A DNA stretch of 64,000 nt from Azospirillum brasilense (GTDB taxonomy: Bacteria > Pseudomonadota > Alphaproteobacteria > Azospirillales > Azospirillaceae). The notes beneath the pieces are model-generated. The model was not told the origin of the DNA and made no database searches. It worked only from the letters and a program-made list of their open reading frames with translations. Location: NCBI RefSeq assembly GCF_001315015.1, contig NZ_CP012914.1, forward strand, positions 186,001 to 250,000. The letters run 5' to 3'. The translations under genes were made by a program, and so were the position numbers. This document shows, piece by piece, positions 59,718-64,000 of the stretch. The stretch's first letter is position 1, and each line of letters begins with the position of its first letter.

Positions 59718-61343
59718 TCAGCGCTTCTTGCCCTGGGTCGGTTCCAGCTCCGGCGCCGGCTGGCCCATGCCCATCAGAGCGCTCATATCCGCCCCGTTCA
59801 ACAGGAACTGGCCGGTCTCGGTGACGTCGATCTTGTAGCTGCGCACGTCGTTGCCGGCGTCGTCCTTGGAGGCCTGCCCGAAGGCCTGGAGCATGGCGAT
59901 CACGCCCAGCGCGTTCTGGGTGCTCTCGTCGGCCTTCTTGCCCGGCTTGGGCTGCATCGCCTTGGTGGCGGCGTCCAGGCCGCGCAGAAGCACGGTGCTG
60001 CTGCCCACGGCGCCGAAGGCCGAGTTGGCGGCCATGCGCATGGCGCCGGTCATGGTGCCGGAGGTCGCCGGGGTGTTGACGACGAAGCGGTCGATGCGCA
60101 GCTCCGTCCCGACCTCCGCCATGGCGCCCATCAGCCGGTTGCCGATGGCGGCCATCGCCGCTTCGTCGGTCCCGTCGTCCGGCAGGGCGGCTTCCTCCTC
60201 GCCCTCTTCCTCATCCTCCTCGCCCGCGGCGGCCTGGGATTCGGCCAGCGCGGCGAGGTCGGCGAAGGCCCGCCACAGCGAGGCGGTCGGCAGCTTCGCG
60301 GTGCTGAGCTGGATGTCCAGCTTTTCCGGCATGAAGGCCTTCGGCGCCACCTCCGGCTCCAGCGTCAGGCCGCTGGACTCGATCCCGAAGGTGGTCGAGG
60401 CCATCGGCTTGTCCAGATCCTCGGCGCTGCCGCGCAGGACGAGCTGGCCGAGGGCGAGGCGGGTGCCGTCCTCCGGGTTCAGGGCCGTCAGGCCGGACAG
60501 GCGGACGCGCCCGCTGGCCCCGCCCATCAGGTTCTGCATCAGCGGGATCAGCTCCGCCGCCGGGGGCTGGGTGCCGGCCAGGGCGTGGGTCTGGGTCAGC
60601 CGCTGCATGGCGTCGGCGCGGGCGAGGTCGACGCGGGTGTAGGTGCCCTCCATCGTCAGGCCGCCGAGGTTCAGCACCTCCTTCTTCGTCTCGTCGAGGA
60701 AGCGCAGGTTGCTGACGGACAGGGCGCCCGGCCCGCTCCACAGCGGGGTGCCGGCGGCGGCGGTGCCGTCGGGCTTCAGCTCCCCGGCGACGGTGATGGC
60801 GCCGACGGTCAGGGCGCTCTCGTCCTTCTTGCCCTTCTTGCCCTTGCGGTCGCTGGTGACCGACAGGTCGCCAAGCTCGGCGTCCATGGACAGCGCCGTC
60901 TCGTAGGTGCCGGACCACAGGGCGCTGATGCGCTGGCGGCCCAGCTTGACGGTGGCCGACGGCTTGCCGTTGTCCAGGATGGCGACGCGGTCGGGCAGGG
61001 TGGCGGTGACGGCGTGGGTGTTGCCGTCCTGCGGCTTCACCGTCAGGCGGATGGTGCCGATGTCGGCGGTGGTGCCGTCGTCCGACACCGCGGTCAGGGC
61101 GGGCAGCGCCACCTCGTAATGGTCGCCCGCCGGGGTCGCCACCGGCTCGCCGCTCCAGCGCAGCTCGGTCTCGTCGCCCTCGCTCTTGGGGAACCAGCGG
61201 GCCAGCCCGTCCTTCAGCGCGGCGGCGAGCGCCCTGGCCCCGTCCTCGGTCACCGGGGGCGCCTCCGCGCGGGCGGCGGGCGGCAGCGCCAGGGTTGCGA
61301 GCATCAGCGCGGCGGCGAGCGGACGGGCGGGAAGACGGCGCAT
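59718..61343 (-). CDS. Exported protein of unknown function with acidic tract
   Basis: A 541-residue protein with a signal peptide (1-26, ARA|EA) and no further membrane helix. The rest is a long series of beta-rich segments (TVKPQDGNTHAVTATLPD, LSVSNLRFLDETKK, LTLEPEVAPK) that recall AsmA-like or DUF945/DUF2125-type envelope proteins, but none is a firm match. A run of Glu/Asp lies near residues 374-384, coded by CTC/TTC-rich sequence, and a Lys-rich GKKGKKD near 165. It ends in PTQGKKR. Single gene, no clear partner. Confidence 0.8.
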   Translation of the reverse strand: MRRLPARPLAAALMLATLALPPAARAEAPPVTEDGARALAAALKDGLARWFPKSEGDETELRWSGEPVATPAGDHYEVALPALTAVSDDGTTADIGTIRLTVKPQDGNTHAVTATLPDRVAILDNGKPSATVKLGRQRISALWSGTYETALSMDAELGDLSVTSDRKGKKGKKDESALTVGAITVAGELKPDGTAAAGTPLWSGPGALSVSNLRFLDETKKEVLNLGGLTMEGTYTRVDLARADAMQRLTQTHALAGTQPPAAELIPLMQNLMGGASGRVRLSGLTALNPEDGTRLALGQLVLRGSAEDLDKPMASTTFGIESSGLTLEPEVAPKAFMPEKLDIQLSTAKLPTASLWRAFADLAALAESQAAAGEEDEEEGEEEAALPDDGTDEAAMAAIGNRLMGAMAEVGTELRIDRFVVNTPATSGTMTGAMRMAANSAFGAVGSSTVLLRGLDAATKAMQPKPGKKADESTQNALGVIAMLQAFGQASKDDAGNDVRSYKIDVTETGQFLLNGADMSALMGMGQPAPELEPTQGKKR

Positions 61344-61515
61344 GAGGAATCCCTTAGGGTGGAGCGCGCCAGGGTAGACGGGATAACCGGCGCCCGTCCA
61401 TCGGCCCGAGGTTTTATACCGTTTCCGGAAGAGTTCGGCCCCGGATGGGCGTTGCAGCATGGCACGGCCGCCCTGACGCTTGCATTGCCGGTCCCCAGGC
61501 CCAAAACTTACGCTT

Positions 61516-64000
61516 ATGACCTCTGTCCTTTCTTCGTCCGGGGGCGGTCTGGGTGCGGGTGGCCGGGTGGTCGCCGTGCTGGGGCCGACCAACACCGGGA
61601 AAACCCATCTCGCCATCGAGCGCATGCTCGGCCATCGGACGGGGATGATCGGCTTTCCGCTGCGCCTGCTGGCCCGCGAGAACTACGACCGCATCGTGTC
61701 GATCAAGGGCAAGAGCGCCGTGGCCCTGGTGACGGGGGAGGAGAAGATCCTGCCGCCCAGCCCGTCCTACTGGGTGTGCACGGTGGAATCCATGCCGCTC
61801 GACCGGGCGGTGGACTTCCTGGCGGTGGACGAGGTCCAGCTCTGCGCCGATCCGGAGCGCGGGCACATCTTCACCGACCGGCTGCTCAACGCGCGCGGGC
61901 TGGTGGAGACGATGTTCCTCGGCTCCGACACGGTGCAGCCGCTGATCCGCCGGCTGGTGCCGCGCGCCGAGTTCATCAGCCGGCCGCGCTTCTCGCAGCT
62001 CACCTACGCCGGCTACCGCAAGCTGACCCGCCTGCCGCCGCGCTCTTGCGTCGTCGCCTTCTCGGCGACCGACGTCTACGCGCTGGCCGAGATGATCCGG
62101 CGCCAGCGCGGCGGCACGGCGGTGGTGCTGGGGGCGCTGTCCCCGCGCACCCGCAACGCCCAGGTCGGGCTCTATCAGGCGGGCGAGGTCGACTATCTGG
62201 TGGCGACCGACGCCATCGGCATGGGGCTGAACATGGACGTCGACCATGTCGCCTTCGCCCGCATCGTGAAGTTCGACGGCTTCGCCCCGCGCCGCCTGCG
62301 CGCGCCGGAAGTGGCGCAGATCGCCGGGCGGGCCGGGCGGCACATGCGCGACGGCACCTTCGGCACCACCGACGAGGTGGGGGAGCTGGAGGCCGACGTG
62401 GTCGACCGCGTCGAGAACCACCAGTTCGAGACGATCAAGACGCTGATGTGGCGCAACAGCAAGCTGCGCTTCGACACGCCGGGCTTCCTGCTGAAGTCGC
62501 TGGAGGAGCGCCCGCCGATCCCCGAGCTGCTGCGCGCCCGCGACGCCGACGACCATCTGGCGCTCCAGGCGCTGGTCCGCGACCATGAGGTGATGGACCT
62601 CGCCAAGGGCCGCGACAACGTGCGCCTGCTCTGGGAGGTCTGCCAGGTCCCCGACTTCCGCAAGGTGCTGTCGGACGCCCACACCCGGCTGCTCGGGCAG
62701 ATCTTCCGGCAGCTGCGCACCGGCATCGGGCGGCTGGACGAGGATTGGGCGGCCAAGCAGATCGCCCGGCTCGACCGCACCGAGGGCGACATCGACGCGC
62801 TGGTCGCGCGCATCGCCCACATCCGCACCTGGACCTACATCTCCAACCGGCCCTCCTGGCTGACCGACCCGGTGCATTGGCAGGCGCGCACCCGCGCCAT
62901 CGAGGACAAGCTGTCCGACGCCCTGCACGAGCGGCTGACGCAGCGCTTCATCGACCGCCGCTCGGCCACGCTGGTCCGCACGCTGAAGGATGGGCGGGAG
63001 CTGATCGGCGGCGTGCGCGCCGACGGCGAGGTGGTGGTGGAGGGCCACCCGGTGGGCCGGCTGGAGGGCTTCCGCTTCGTCCCCGACGCCCCGGAGCGCT
63101 CGGAGGAGGCCAAATCCCTGCTGACCGCCGCCCGCCGCGCGCTGCGCGAGGAGGTGGCGTCCCGCCTGCGCGCCTTCGAGCAGGAGCCGGACGACGTGTT
63201 CGCCCTCGGGCCGGACGGGGTGCTGACGGCGGACGGGTTGGCGGTGGCCCGGCTCGGCCCCGGCCCGTCGGTGCTGACCCCGGCGGTCCTGCCCTTCGAC
63301 GAGGGGCTGCTCGACCAGGGGCAGCTCGACCGCGTCCGCGTCCGGCTGGAGCGCTGGCTGAAGGACCGCGTCGCCGCCCGGCTGCGCCCCCTGCTGGCGC
63401 TGCGCGATGCGGCTGATCTCACCGGCACCGCGCGTGGGCTGGCCTTCCAGGTCGTCGAGAACATGGGGGCGATGCCCCGCGCGCCGGTCGCCCCGCTCGT
63501 CGAAGGGCTGGAGAAGGCCGACCGCAAGGCGCTGTCCCGACACGGGGTGCGGCTCGGCGTGTCGCACCTCTACCTGACGGCGCTCGCCAAGCCGGGGGCG
63601 GTGGAGCTGCGCGGGCTGCTGTGGGCGGTGAAGCACCGCCTGCCCCTGCCGGTGCCGATCCCGCCGCCGGGCCGCGTCTCGGTGGAGGCGACGGGCGCGC
63701 CGCCCGCCTTCTGGGAGGCCATCGGCTACCCGGCGGCGGGGCCGCGGGCGCTGCGGGTGGACATGCTCGACCGGCTGGAGACCGAGCTGCTGACCGCCGC
63801 CAAGGAGGGTCGGACGGTGGCCGAGCCGGCGCTGGCCCAGATGATCGGCGCCAAGCCGGACGAGCTGGGGGCGGTGATGAAGGGGCTTGGCTACACGCGT
63901 TCCGTGGCGGAGGATGGGGCGGTCTCCTGGCGCCGCCGCCGCAACCCGCGCCACAAGCCCCGCCGCGAGGCCCCCGTCAACGCCGACCACCCCTTCGCCA
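61516..64000 (+). CDS. SUV3-like ATP-dependent RNA helicase (3' end outside window)
   Basis: An open frame of 828 codons reaching the window edge without a stop. It is the bacterial counterpart of mitochondrial SUV3: Walker A GPTNTGKTH (from residue 23), DEVQ box (105-108), LGSDTVQPLI, DAIGMGLNMDV and QIAGRAGRHMRDGTFG. The C-terminal half is helical and carries the family's extra domain. SUV3-type helicases unwind RNA 3' to 5' and support RNA decay. The start ATG 61516 precedes RVVAVLGPTNTGK by fifteen codons. A minus-strand gene ends its transcription divergently at 61343. Confidence 0.92.
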   Translation, partial: MTSVLSSSGGGLGAGGRVVAVLGPTNTGKTHLAIERMLGHRTGMIGFPLRLLARENYDRIVSIKGKSAVALVTGEEKILPPSPSYWVCTVESMPLDRAVDFLAVDEVQLCADPERGHIFTDRLLNARGLVETMFLGSDTVQPLIRRLVPRAEFISRPRFSQLTYAGYRKLTRLPPRSCVVAFSATDVYALAEMIRRQRGGTAVVLGALSPRTRNAQVGLYQAGEVDYLVATDAIGMGLNMDVDHVAFARIVKFDGFAPRRLRAPEVAQIAGRAGRHMRDGTFGTTDEVGELEADVVDRVENHQFETIKTLMWRNSKLRFDTPGFLLKSLEERPPIPELLRARDADDHLALQALVRDHEVMDLAKGRDNVRLLWEVCQVPDFRKVLSDAHTRLLGQIFRQLRTGIGRLDEDWAAKQIARLDRTEGDIDALVARIAHIRTWTYISNRPSWLTDPVHWQARTRAIEDKLSDALHERLTQRFIDRRSATLVRTLKDGRELIGGVRADGEVVVEGHPVGRLEGFRFVPDAPERSEEAKSLLTAARRALREEVASRLRAFEQEPDDVFALGPDGVLTADGLAVARLGPGPSVLTPAVLPFDEGLLDQGQLDRVRVRLERWLKDRVAARLRPLLALRDAADLTGTARGLAFQVVENMGAMPRAPVAPLVEGLEKADRKALSRHGVRLGVSHLYLTALAKPGAVELRGLLWAVKHRLPLPVPIPPPGRVSVEATGAPPAFWEAIGYPAAGPRALRVDMLDRLETELLTAAKEGRTVAEPALAQMIGAKPDELGAVMKGLGYTRSVAEDGAVSWRRRRNPRHKPRREAPVNADHPFA

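Noticed and set aside
59448-62588. Plus-strand frame of 1046 codons
   Set aside because: It crosses a repeat element and runs antisense to the exported protein and out of frame with the helicase; no start signal or family pattern.
61414-63990. Minus-strand frame of 858 codons at the right end
   Set aside because: The plus strand carries a helicase with all motifs over the same bases; the minus frame is Arg/His/Gly-rich shadow sequence.

Overview
The window reads as a chromosomal stretch of a high-GC alphaproteobacterium, most like Azospirillum or a close relative in the Rhodospirillales. That placement is inference. It rests on the order enoyl-CoA hydratase / rpsT / dnaA, a complete ccoNOQP-ccoGHIS cluster followed by an Fe-S type FNR gene, long PstC/PstA permeases, a SUV3-type RNA helicase, and dense GC-rich coding with short spacers. 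No rRNA, tRNA, CRISPR, prophage or insertion sequence was found. The left end cuts an enoyl-CoA hydratase gene and the right end cuts the helicase gene.

Layout. 1-3035: fatty-acid gene end, rpsT with a clear sigma-70 promoter and terminator, a 619-base gap, then dnaA. 3235-10208: a polyamine-type ABC transporter (binding protein, ATPase, two permeases) split by an opposite-strand copper cassette (CopC-CopD fusion, YcnI, DUF2946). 10328-15845: a small acidic protein, a thioesterase, a Tat-exported multicopper oxidase, two RNA methyltransferases and an unrecognised protein. 15903-25317: microaerobic respiration module with an FNR/FixK box before ccoN, the cbb3 oxidase genes, a terminator, a second FixK-like box, the assembly genes ccoG, H, I, S and an FNR-type regulator. 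25536-27806: malic enzyme. 27961-36095: phosphate module phoR, pstS, pstC, pstA, pstB, phoU, phoB with a triple Pho box before pstS.

36248-42209, all on the minus strand: a DsrE-like protein with a small partner and a MoeB-type adenylyltransferase, an unrecognised protein with a near-consensus promoter, and an overlapping coaBC-dut-rrf2-cysK string. 42490-47892: an orphan sigma-54 response regulator, a cold-shock protein and a large hybrid kinase. 47924-51969: a manganese/zinc-type ABC importer. 52132-57433: SAM hydrolase-type protein, degenerate receiver, HAD phosphatase, small coiled-coil protein, Fur-family regulator, transglutaminase and a soluble kinase with a CBS-like front end. 57538-64000: htpG, a large exported protein of unknown function and the helicase.

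Two families of GC-rich palindromic intergenic elements are scattered through the window: one 124-base element in two inverted copies, and a second family in three copies, one inverted, with a compensatory base-pair change between two of them. These elements, the split polyamine operon, the orphan protein at 37849-38661 and the palindrome at the start of the metal-binding protein gene are the items most worth a second look. No wholly new multi-gene system was identified with confidence.
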